A DNA stretch of 64,000 bases from Bacteroidota bacterium (GTDB lineage Bacteria; Bacteroidota; JABWAT01). Under the pieces are notes generated by a model, which saw nothing but the letters and a program-made list of their open reading frames with translations, searched no databases and had not been told where the DNA came from. Every line of letters starts with the position of its first letter. Within the stretch, counting starts at the first letter, position 1. The stretch is from assembly GCA_017303995.1 (NCBI GenBank), contig JAFLBE010000024.1:1-64000 (forward strand), read 5' to 3'. The position numbers were made by a program, and so were the translations under genes. Shown here piece after piece: positions 7,245 to 13,793 of the stretch.

Positions 7245-7748
7245 CTACCGTCCATCTTCCCTGAAAGGTGGCCGTGGCGGACCATCTTCATGCCTGCCGG
7301 GTCCGGGTTGGCGACCGGGAGCACCAGGTCTGAACAGAATCATACCCGAAAGTTTTTCGATTTCTTTTCCCGGAAGTTTTTCCTTTAGATTCAGTAAAAT
7401 ATCAACACCGTTTTCCGAAATGTCCTGACGGATTTTAAAATAGTTTCCAACCAAAACATTTATCGAATCCTTATTTGGATTGGACTCTGCAAAAAGAGAT
7501 TCAACCTGACGTTCAATTTCCCTGAGTTTTTCATCCCGCACATCCAGCGAATCCTTGAATGAATCAAGAGTTGCCTTGATTGTTTTCTTATCCTCATCAT
7601 TCAGATCAGATAAAATCCGCAGCGGACCTCCTGGTGGGGCAAACGGAGGTTTCATTCCGCCCATCCAGTGATAGGCTAGCGTGCCAAGAAGTGCAATATT
7701 CAAAACCGTCAGAAAAAGGCCGACGGCGAGCCAGATTTTCGTTTTCAT
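7245..7748 (-). CDS. Spy/CpxP/ZraP-like periplasmic protein (heavy-metal resistance family)
   Basis: This is a 167-residue protein with one N-terminal membrane segment (about 5-27), then a helical region (about 50-140) of the Spy/CpxP or metal-resistance (PF13801-like) type: LRILSDLNDEDKKTIKATLDSFKDSLDVRDEKLREIERQV and LNLKEKLPGKEIEKLSGM. The C-terminal tail is Gly/Pro/Arg-rich with His (GRQPGPGRHEDGPPRPP). Such proteins act as periplasmic chaperones or metal buffers and often modulate envelope-stress sensors. Its ATG overlaps the stop of the anti-sigma gene (ATGA at 7745-7748). This makes it the third gene of the ECF operon, much like the cnrYXH/ZraP arrangement where such a protein gates the anti-sigma factor. 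Confidence 0.8.
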   Translation of the reverse strand: MKTKIWLAVGLFLTVLNIALLGTLAYHWMGGMKPPFAPPGGPLRILSDLNDEDKKTIKATLDSFKDSLDVRDEKLREIERQVESLFAESNPNKDSINVLVGNYFKIRQDISENGVDILLNLKEKLPGKEIEKLSGMILFRPGAPGRQPGPGRHEDGPPRPPFREDGR

Positions 7749-8179
7749 TTTGTTTCCCCTTCAAGTGTATTCAGGAAGGCATCAAGATCAGTACCCGATT
7801 CGGTTGAAATCGTGTAAATTTCTGAAGTATCAGTAGACTGTGAATTCTGTCCAAGCGTATAAAACCAATTTCCGAATAAAACGCCCGTCAAAATTGCGGC
7901 AGCAGAAAGTCCGCTTGTGAAAGAAAGTGACCAGATTTTTGCAGGTGATTTGACCGGTTTCACTTCTCCTGAAAGGATCAGTTCGGCCAGATTTGAATCG
8001 GGTTCAAGTTCAGGAACAAAAGCCTGCTCTGGTTTTGCAAAAACGGTTAAAAGAAAATTCAATTCTTCACGGCAGGAGGCACAGGTTTCAAGATGTGCTT
8101 CAACCTGAAGCCGTTCAGATTGGGTAAGCCGGTTTTCCAGCAGGGAAACCAGTAAATCACCGGGATGTTGGGTTTTCAT
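7745..8179 (-). CDS. Membrane anti-sigma factor with zinc-finger (zf-HC2) domain
   Basis: The N-terminal 40 residues hold the ZAS motif HLETCASCREEL (H-x3-C-x2-C), which binds Zn and the sigma factor. A single membrane helix follows at about 91-111 (SGLSAAAILTGVLFGNWFY) and then a short periplasmic tail. It lies between the ECF sigma gene (37-bp gap) and the Spy-like gene (ATGA overlap), the usual order for a sigma/anti-sigma pair. Release of the sigma factor probably needs an envelope signal acting on the periplasmic side. Confidence 0.9.
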   Translation of the reverse strand: MKTQHPGDLLVSLLENRLTQSERLQVEAHLETCASCREELNFLLTVFAKPEQAFVPELEPDSNLAELILSGEVKPVKSPAKIWSLSFTSGLSAAAILTGVLFGNWFYTLGQNSQSTDTSEIYTISTESGTDLDAFLNTLEGETK

Positions 8180-8215
8180 AAAATTTCCACTTTATCAAGA
8201 TGCAATAACAAACTC

Positions 8216-8788
8216 CTAAATGTGCCCTTTCCAGGGCTTCAGTTTTTCGGCCAGCAATTTCTTTGCGCGAAAAATCCGGGTTTCAACGTTACTCAGACTG
8301 ATCCCCAGCGTATCTGCAATGGCCTGATAATCAAGATCCTCATACCGGTTTAAAACCAGAGGAATCCGGAATTGAGGAGGCAAACTACTGATGAGTTTCA
8401 TAACCACCTTTTCCCGTTCACTTTTTTCAAGGTTGTGATCAGGTCTGCCGGAATCGTGTGGTTGCCAGTCAGACTGACTGTCTACAGGTTCTTCACGTTC
8501 TTCGGCATCCTCATTCATCAGATCAAACCACTGATACTTCCGTTCACGGTTCAGATAGTTGTTGATGTGGTTCAGGGCAATCCGGAATAACCAGGTGAAA
8601 ATGGCAGATTCCCCTTTGAAAGAATCCAGATTTTCCCAGGCTTTCATGAAAATATCCTGAGTGAGATCACGGGCTGTCGCTTCATCTGCCGTCATCCGGT
8701 AAGCCAGATTCAATATAGCTTTTCCGTGCTGCTGGTAGGCAGTGCGGAATTGTTCAGCAGATTCAGGTGATGGGTTAAGTGAACTCAC
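8216..8788 (-). CDS. ECF-family RNA polymerase sigma factor
   Basis: Sigma-70 region 2 (about residues 20-90: AILNLAYRMTADEATARDLTQDIFMKAWENLDSFKGESAIFTWLFRIALNHINNYL) and region 4 (LPPQFRIPLVLNRYEDLDYQAIADTLGISLSNVETRIFRAKKLL) are both clear, joined by an acidic linker. The frame stays open to a TTG at 8851, but that lies upstream of the promoter at 8822-8854 and lacks a ribosome site. I place the start at the GTG at 8788. Its AAAGGA is 14 bases away, longer than usual, so this is moderately sure. The gene seems to be transcribed from a promoter of its own type. The anti-sigma gene follows. Confidence 0.9.
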   Translation of the reverse strand: MSSLNPSPESAEQFRTAYQQHGKAILNLAYRMTADEATARDLTQDIFMKAWENLDSFKGESAIFTWLFRIALNHINNYLNRERKYQWFDLMNEDAEEREEPVDSQSDWQPHDSGRPDHNLEKSEREKVVMKLISSLPPQFRIPLVLNRYEDLDYQAIADTLGISLSNVETRIFRAKKLLAEKLKPWKGHI

Positions 8789-8821
8789 AATAAACGATGG
8801 TATCCTTTCATCAACATAGGG

Positions 8822-8854
8822 TCTGACAAAGATGCGGAAAAAAACTTGCAAAAA
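8822..8854 (-). promoter_or_regulatory. ECF-type autoregulatory promoter of the sigma operon
   Basis: The minus strand reads TTTTTGCAAG, 17 bases, GTCAGACCC, with TGCAAG at 8850-8845 and GTCAGA at 8827-8822. It matches the promoter at 6343-6375 in both boxes and spacing. A third, slightly diverged copy is at 15673-15705. Transcription would start near 8815. Confidence 0.78.
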
Positions 8855-8865
8855 TCTGTTGGGAA

Positions 8866-8900
8866 GGAAGTAAGAAGTTAGAAGTTGGAATTTAGAATAG
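8866..8900. repeat. 7-base-period array (AGAAGTT-like)
   Basis: There are five units: GGAAGTA, AGAAGTT, AGAAGTT, GGAATTT, AGAATAG. It lies just upstream of the ECF promoter and shares its unit with the array at 4190. The rest of the gap up to 9081 is AT-rich with nothing I can name. Confidence 0.72.
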
Positions 8901-9081
8901 GTAAATATTTCAATTGTCTGCTGAATTAAAAATGGAATTCAAACCTTTAAAGAATAAGAAAGATCAAATTTTATTCAATTTTTCATTCAAGAATTACCCT
9001 TTTAAATTGATATTTATTTCGGGAAACCGCATCCCGTTTCCATCCAATCCGGAAAAAACGTAAATTTCATTTTAATTCAAA

Positions 9082-9165
9082 ACGTACCACGTACCACGTA
9101 CCACGTACCACGTACCACGTACCACGTACCACGTACCACGTACCACGTACCACGTACCACGTACC
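9082..9165. repeat. 12 perfect tandem copies of ACGTACC
   Basis: This is an 84-bp array of exactly twelve identical ACGTACC units followed by a partial ACGT. It is the only perfect array in the window and therefore probably young and prone to slippage. It lies about 36 bases upstream of the aroC start, where a promoter or leader is expected. Confidence 0.97.
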
Positions 9166-9170
9166 ACGTG

Positions 9171-9198
9171 TAACTTATAACTTATAACTTATAACTCA
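9171..9198. repeat. 7-base-period array (TAACTTA x4) next to the aroC start
   Basis: There are four units (TAACTTA three times, then TAACTCA), ending 3 bases before the aroC ATG. The array occupies the place where a ribosome binding site would be, and none is visible. Confidence 0.93.
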
Positions 9199-9201
9199 TC
9201 T

Positions 9202-10368
9202 ATGATTCGATTTCTTACCGCCGGTGAATCTCACGGACCTGCCCTTGTTGGCATCATTGAAGGTATTCCTTCCAATCTGCCCTTAACTGCAGAAGATATT
9301 AATATTCATCTTTCCCGCCGGATGAAAGGCTATGGCCGTGGTGGCCGGATGAAAATTGAGAAAGATCAGATTGAAATTCTTTCCGGTGTGAGGTTCTCTA
9401 AAACATTCGGTGCTCCCATTACTTTCATGATCCGGAATAAGGATTGGGAAAACTGGGGTGAACGGATGAAAATTGAAGGTGACGGCGCCGGAATCGGTAA
9501 AATCTCAATCCCCCGTCCCGGACATGCAGATCTTATCGGCTATTTAAAATATCGTTTTGATGATATCCGTCCGGTAATTGACCGTTCAAGTGCCCGTGAG
9601 ACGGCAACCCGTGTTGCAATGGGTTCTGTTTCCCGCCATTTTCTCAAAGCCTGCGGAATTGAAATCGGTTCACACATCGTGGCACTCGAAAAAATTGGTT
9701 ATCCTGACCTGGAAGCACCATCAGAAATCCTGGAGCATCTCGTAGCACAAGGCGGTGAAGCGCTATGGAAAAAAGCAGATGAATCTGAAGTCCGCTGTCT
9801 GGATAAATCACTTGAAGTAAAAATGATGGCACGGATTGATGAGGCTAAAGAAGCCGGCGACACGCTAGGTGGCATCTTCGAAATTATTGTAACCGGCTTA
9901 CCAGAAGGATTAGGCTCTTACGTTCAATATGACCGTAAACTGGATGCACAACTTGCTGCGGCCATTGTTTCAATTCCGGCAGTCAAAGGTGTTGAAATAG
10001 GTTACGGATTTGCAAATGCCCAGAGACCAGGATCAAAAGTTCATGATCCGATTATTCTGAAGGATGGAAAATTCTCCCGGAGCACAAACAGAGCCGGAGG
10101 AACCGAAGGGAGCATGACTACTGGAATGCCACTTATTATCCGGGGTGCCATGAAGCCGATTCCAACTTTAATCGATGCGCTTCCGTCTGTTGATCTGAAA
10201 ACAATGGAGCCCATCAAGGCAAGAGTTGAACGGTCTGATGTCTGTGCGCTTCCGGCAGCCTCTGTGGTTGGTGAATCGGTAGTTGCGACCGTGATAGCCA
10301 ATGCGCTTTTAGAAAAATTCGGTGGTGATTCTCTGGAAGAAATCCTGGAAAGATTACCAAAAAGATAA
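9202..10368 (+). CDS. aroC: Chorismate synthase
   Basis: This enzyme converts 5-enolpyruvylshikimate-3-phosphate to chorismate with reduced FMN, the last step of the shikimate pathway. The family signatures are present: AGESHGPALVGIIEGIP near the start, RPGHADLIGYLKY, DIRPVIDRSSARETATRVA and NRAGGTEGSMTTGMPL. Its 388 residues match the longer Gram-positive/Bacteroidota type. The ATG at 9202 gives the canonical MIRFLTAGESHG start. No Shine-Dalgarno precedes it, because two 7-base repeat arrays fill the upstream 120 bases. No other aro gene is near. Confidence 0.97.
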   Translation: MIRFLTAGESHGPALVGIIEGIPSNLPLTAEDINIHLSRRMKGYGRGGRMKIEKDQIEILSGVRFSKTFGAPITFMIRNKDWENWGERMKIEGDGAGIGKISIPRPGHADLIGYLKYRFDDIRPVIDRSSARETATRVAMGSVSRHFLKACGIEIGSHIVALEKIGYPDLEAPSEILEHLVAQGGEALWKKADESEVRCLDKSLEVKMMARIDEAKEAGDTLGGIFEIIVTGLPEGLGSYVQYDRKLDAQLAAAIVSIPAVKGVEIGYGFANAQRPGSKVHDPIILKDGKFSRSTNRAGGTEGSMTTGMPLIIRGAMKPIPTLIDALPSVDLKTMEPIKARVERSDVCALPAASVVGESVVATVIANALLEKFGGDSLEEILERLPKR

Positions 10369-10374
10369 ATCCTT

Positions 10375-10565
10375 ACCGCTGGGGCGCTGAGATCGCAGAG
10401 AAATATAACTATTTTTAAAAAATGACCCGGGTTTTATTCTTTTAACCTGGTTCGAAATTGAACTTCTTTCGCACCTTACTTAAAAAATAAATTTTTATCC
10501 TTTTTTAAACTTTTGCAACCAGAAATTCTCTGGTTTTAACTCTGCGAACTCAGCGCCTCTGCGGT
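10375..10565. repeat. Intergenic element bounded by 26-bp inverted repeats
   Basis: The left arm 10375-10400 and right arm 10540-10565 are inverted copies with 23 of 26 matches (ACCGC...GGCGCTGAG...TCGCAGAG). The 139-bp interior is AT-rich without an ORF. A second small hairpin sits near 10517-10535 (AACCAGA / TCTGGTT). It fills the space between the converging aroC and GH5 genes and could serve as a terminator-like structure or be a MITE-like element. Confidence 0.75.
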
Positions 10566-10580
10566 GAAATAATCCCCGAT

Positions 10581-11645
10581 TTACTTTTTACCGATTAATG
10601 CCAGCAGCAAACTTTCATTCCATTCTCCCGTGGTGGCATTGTATGCCCCAAATCCCGAAGCAAATTCCCAATACGCACAACTGAACCCATATTTCTGACT
10701 TGTGGTTCTGACTGCGAGAGTCCAGCTATACCGGGAAAATAAATCCCCTTTTGAATAGGCTCCAAATTCGCCAATATGAATTGGCCGGTTATTGGAAGTT
10801 GCCCAGTTTGAAAGGGTCTTAAATTCATTTTCAAGATTGGCCGCATCATTTCCAAATGGCCAGGTTCTTCCGACCGGCAAAATCGTCGTAACCCAATCTG
10901 CACCCTGATGCGTAAAATCAAACGGATTATAATAGTGAATGGTTACAATTAAGTTTTGATCGGCTGGGAGCACAAGCTTTGTCACTCCAGATGCTCCGCC
11001 CCATTCTGCTGTACCAATCAGAACAGTTCGATTAGGGTTATCCGTCCTGATGACCGTTAATGCTTCTGCAAGGTAGTCATTCCAGATAGCCGGAGTCAGT
11101 TTGTCGTGGGGTTCATTCAGAATTTCAAAATAAACTTCTTTTGGTAGATTTTTATACCGTGCTCCCAACTGTTTCCATATGGCGAGAAAGCGTGCTTTAT
11201 TTGCTGCTGGATCAGTAAATAATTCATCGTAGTGATGAATATTTATAATAATGGAAAGCCCATTATCCAATGCAGCCAAAATAATTTTATCAATCCGGTT
11301 TTTAAGAAAGGCTTCATCAAGCGTGTAAGGTGCCGTTTTCATGGCATGGGTTGAAAACCGGATAGGAACACGAACGTGTGAAAATCCGGCGGATTTAATC
11401 ACAGGAAAATATTCTCCTTCCCTCATAAAAAGTCCCCACTCCCCTTCAGCTGGTGCCTCAAGCATATTGCCCATGTTAATCCCAGTTTTCAGCGATTGAT
11501 TTTGCTCAGTCACAGAAACCGGTGAAGGGATTCCGCCACGATTGAGAAGGTCTTTTTCCTCAGATGATGTAGTATTTGAATTACAGGAAAGTGTTAAAGG
11601 AAGGATGAAAAAAATGGAAAGTATTCTGGAAAAAAAGTGGGTCAT
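10581..11645 (-). CDS. GH5-family glycoside hydrolase lipoprotein (endoglucanase-like)
   Basis: The signal peptide has a lipobox (LPLTLSC, Cys21), so this enzyme is anchored in an outer or inner membrane leaflet. The glycoside hydrolase family 5 fold is indicated by GINMGNMLEAPAEGEWG at the start of the barrel, HVRVPIRF, IINIHHYDELF, the acid/base Glu in YFEILNEPHDKL and the nucleophile Glu in IHIGEFGAYSKGD. The substrate is probably a beta-1,4-glucan or related beta-glucan. It stands alone: AAAGGA precedes the ATG, and it is convergent with aroC. No sugar transporter or SusCD-like pair is nearby. Confidence 0.92.
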   Translation of the reverse strand: MTHFFSRILSIFFILPLTLSCNSNTTSSEEKDLLNRGGIPSPVSVTEQNQSLKTGINMGNMLEAPAEGEWGLFMREGEYFPVIKSAGFSHVRVPIRFSTHAMKTAPYTLDEAFLKNRIDKIILAALDNGLSIIINIHHYDELFTDPAANKARFLAIWKQLGARYKNLPKEVYFEILNEPHDKLTPAIWNDYLAEALTVIRTDNPNRTVLIGTAEWGGASGVTKLVLPADQNLIVTIHYYNPFDFTHQGADWVTTILPVGRTWPFGNDAANLENEFKTLSNWATSNNRPIHIGEFGAYSKGDLFSRYSWTLAVRTTSQKYGFSCAYWEFASGFGAYNATTGEWNESLLLALIGKK

Positions 11646-11720
11646 GGGAATTATCCTTTCGTTTGATTGCGGAAAGGAATAAAGGTAGTCAACACCATTA
11701 TTATCGTCAACCAGGAAAGT

Positions 11721-12620
11721 TTATTCCTTAAAAACGACGACCCTGTTTCTTCCACTTTTTTTGGCCTGGTATAAAGCAGTATCGGCGAGTGAAATCAGAA
11801 CATGCGGGTTGTTCTGATCAAATGCCGGAACAATAGATGCAAGCCCCAGACTGATGGTAATATGATCGGCATTTTCTGAGTATTCGTGGCGAAGTTTGAG
11901 GTTTGAAACTGCTGCACGCAGATTCTCTGCCATCCGTTTTGCCGGTTCAAGTGAGGCACCGGAAAGTAAAACAACGAATTCTTCGCCGCCAAACCGTGCA
12001 ACAAGGTCACCCGGCCGGTTACCGGTATGAGCAAGAACAGTAGAGACCTGTTTCAGACAATAATCACCTTCGAGATGTCCATAATTGTCATTGTACTTTT
12101 TAAAATGATCGATATCAATCATGATCAATGAAACCGGAATACCTGTCCGTTTGGCTCGTCTCCATTCTTCATTAAGAGCTTCATCAAAACGCCGGCGGTT
12201 GGCAAGGTTCGTGAGACCGTCGGTTTGTGACATTTCTTCAAGCTGAATCTGAAGACTGATAATTCGTTCACCAACCCTGATCCGTGCGTGAAGTTCATCT
12301 TTATCAACAGGTTTCCCGACGAAATCATCTGCCCCGGCATCCATCCCCTCCAGATAATTTTTCCGTCCCGACATCGAACTGACAAGAATAATATAAGTAT
12401 AGTTGAGTTTCTGGCTGATTCGTATTCGTTTGCAAAGTTCTACGCCCGAAAGTTCTGGCATCAGCCAATCACTTATAATCATTGGAAATTGATGGGTTTG
12501 ATACAATTCCCAGGCTTCCCGGCCATTATCTGCAGTAAATACTTCATGGCCAAATGACTGCACCATCAGCAACAGCATATTTTGCATGTGGATGTCATCT
12601 TCAGCGATCAGTACCTGCAT
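11721..12620 (-). CDS. Response regulator with diguanylate cyclase (GGDEF) output
   Basis: The receiver domain (1-120) has acidic residues in LIAEDD, the phosphoacceptor Asp in PMIISDWLMPEL and the Lys in FVGKPVD. The GGDEF domain follows at about 133-299, with the active signature RFGGEEFVVLL and an upstream RxxD inhibitory site (RPGD, five residues before GGEEF). The family makes cyclic di-GMP from two GTP. The intact GGEEF suggests it is active and product-inhibited. No partner kinase is adjacent, so it may be served by an orphan or hybrid kinase, possibly the one at 40794. That link is only a guess. Confidence 0.93.
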   Translation of the reverse strand: MQVLIAEDDIHMQNMLLLMVQSFGHEVFTADNGREAWELYQTHQFPMIISDWLMPELSGVELCKRIRISQKLNYTYIILVSSMSGRKNYLEGMDAGADDFVGKPVDKDELHARIRVGERIISLQIQLEEMSQTDGLTNLANRRRFDEALNEEWRRAKRTGIPVSLIMIDIDHFKKYNDNYGHLEGDYCLKQVSTVLAHTGNRPGDLVARFGGEEFVVLLSGASLEPAKRMAENLRAAVSNLKLRHEYSENADHITISLGLASIVPAFDQNNPHVLISLADTALYQAKKSGRNRVVVFKE

Positions 12621-12737
12621 AGTTTTCCCGGAAAAGTATTTCTGTTTCTAAGGTACGGAACCCGAACACACAATTTCAACAATATGGACTTGCTGGTCGT
12701 CACCAGTTTGGGGAGCACAATAGAATTCTAATTGGAA

Positions 12738-12766
12738 TTGACATTGTCACCTTGCCCCGTTATCTT
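12738..12766 (+). promoter_or_regulatory. Sigma-70-type promoter of the BMC-H genes
   Basis: TTGACA (12738-12743), a 17-base spacer and TATCTT (12761-12766) lie 42 bases before the first BMC gene. The same hexamers and spacing occur before the tRNA cluster (30390-30418). Confidence 0.75.
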
Positions 12767-12807
12767 CAAAAGACTTTTAACCCTTTAATAGACCAAAGGA
12801 TTTTGTT

Positions 12808-13086
12808 ATGGCATTAGATGCACTCGGAATGATTGAAACTAAAGGACTTGTTGGCGCAATTGAAGCTGCTGACGCCATGGTTAAAGCTGCCAAAGTTGAA
12901 CTGATCGGAAAAGAAACGATCGGTGGCGGATTTGTTACGGTAATGGTTCGTGGCGATGTTGGCGCTGTAAAAGCTGCCACAGATGCAGGTGCAGCCGCTG
13001 CTGAACGCGTTGGTGAACTCGTTTCCGTTCACGTGATTCCACGCCCACATGCCGACGTTGAACTGATTCTGCCGAAACGTTCTTAA
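12808..13086 (+). CDS. Bacterial microcompartment hexameric shell protein (BMC-H)
   Basis: This 92-residue single BMC domain protein is of the PduA/EutM/CcmK type. It begins [28 protein letters not shown] and ends with [21 protein letters not shown], both hallmark stretches. Such proteins form flat hexamers that tile the facets of a protein organelle, with a central pore for metabolites. AAAGGA is 8 bases before the ATG, and a strong promoter lies upstream. It is followed by a second BMC-H gene. No enzyme typical of a microcompartment is in the window, so the kind of organelle is unknown. Confidence 0.97.
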   Translation: MALDALGMIETKGLVGAIEAADAMVKAAKVELIGKETIGGGFVTVMVRGDVGAVKAATDAGAAAAERVGELVSVHVIPRPHADVELILPKRS

Positions 13087-13100
13087 GCCCCTTGGCTGAC

Positions 13101-13592
13101 ATGACCGATTCCGCTTTAGGACTCATTGAAACCAGGGGTCTGATTGCTGCTATTGAAGCCGCTGATGCCGGATTGAAAGCTGCCAATGTTCAGTTACTTG
13201 CCCGATACAAGGCAGATGCTGCATTGGTTACTGTTCAGTTTGTTGGCGAAGTGGCTGCAGTAAAAGCAGCAGTTGAAGCCGGGAGTCAGGCTGCAGCAAG
13301 AATCGGAACCGTCATCAGTACACATGTTATCGCCCGCCCCGCACCAGAACTTTTCATAGAACTTCAGAAACCTGACAAACGGAATCTCGTTGTTTTAGGA
13401 AAGGATTCCACTGAAACCAAGTCTGATCTAACTTTAGCAGATATCGAAGTTCTTCCAGTAAGAGAACTCAGGACCCTTGCCCGCAATTATGAAAACCTGC
13501 CCATCAGGGGACGGGAAATCAGTAATGCGAATAAAGAACAATTGGTTGAAGCCTTCAGAAAAATTTTAAAACAGGAATCAGGAGACCGCTGA
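13101..13592 (+). CDS. BMC-H shell protein with a C-terminal Rho-N/SAP-like extension
   Basis: Residues 1-85 form a BMC domain (ALGLIETRGLIAAIEAADAGLKAANVQL and IGTVISTHVIARPAPEL). A roughly 75-residue extension follows: a charged linker, then LADIEVLPVRELRTLAR, IRGREISNANKEQLVEAFRKIL, a pattern like the helix-loop-helix of Rho N-terminal or SAP-type nucleic-acid-binding domains. In EutK, a BMC protein also carries a C-terminal helix-turn-helix. I choose the ATG at 13101; the frame is also open from a TTG at 13092. It follows the first BMC-H gene by 14 bases and is surely in the same transcript. The extension would face one side of the shell and could bind cargo or nucleic acid. Confidence 0.93.
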   Translation: MTDSALGLIETRGLIAAIEAADAGLKAANVQLLARYKADAALVTVQFVGEVAAVKAAVEAGSQAAARIGTVISTHVIARPAPELFIELQKPDKRNLVVLGKDSTETKSDLTLADIEVLPVRELRTLARNYENLPIRGREISNANKEQLVEAFRKILKQESGDR

Positions 13593-13692
13593 GACGCAAA
13601 GGGCGCAGAGCGGTGGGATATTATTTTAAAGGAATTCAGGTAGAGACGTGCCCAAAACCTCCGGTCGCGGGTTAAAACCACTGGCGCGTCTC
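13585..13692. repeat. Two small inverted-repeat elements after the BMC-H genes
   Basis: The first element is ACCGCT / AGCGGT at 13585-13590 and 13609-13614, with the CGCAGAG word between them and overlapping the stop codon at 13590. The second is GAGACGTGCC / GGCGCGTCTC at 13643-13652 and 13683-13692 (9 of 10 paired). Both belong to the inverted-repeat-bounded intergenic elements seen elsewhere in the window. Confidence 0.6.
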
Positions 13693-13708
13693 CGCATTTT
13701 AAACAAAA

Positions 13709-13740
13709 CAAAAAAACCGGCTTTCACCGGTTTTTTTGTT
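13709..13740. terminator. Bidirectional Rho-independent terminator
   Basis: The stem AAAAAACCGG / CCGGTTTTTT has loop CTTTCA and a T run on either strand. It lies between the converging BMC-H pair and the outer-membrane protein gene. Confidence 0.93.
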
Positions 13741-13758
13741 TTAAATTGAATTCCAATT

Positions 13759-13793
13759 CTATCTGCTACCTACTTCCTTCTATCTTCTCTTTC
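13759..13793. repeat. 7-base-period array (CTATCTT-like)
   Basis: There are five pyrimidine-rich units: CTATCTG, CTACCTA, CTTCCTT, CTATCTT, CTCTTTC. The array runs into the stop codon (13792-13794) of the minus-strand gene. Confidence 0.72.

Noticed and set aside
9082-9198. Repeat array as a CRISPR
   Set aside because: The unit is 7 bases with no spacers, and there are no cas genes in the window.
11721-12620. Degenerate GGDEF like that at 28468
   Set aside because: The GGEEF signature and RxxD site are intact, so this one should be an active cyclase.
12808-13592. Carboxysome or Eut/Pdu operon
   Set aside because: There is no RuBisCO, carbonic anhydrase, ethanolamine lyase or diol dehydratase in the window, so the shell type cannot be named.
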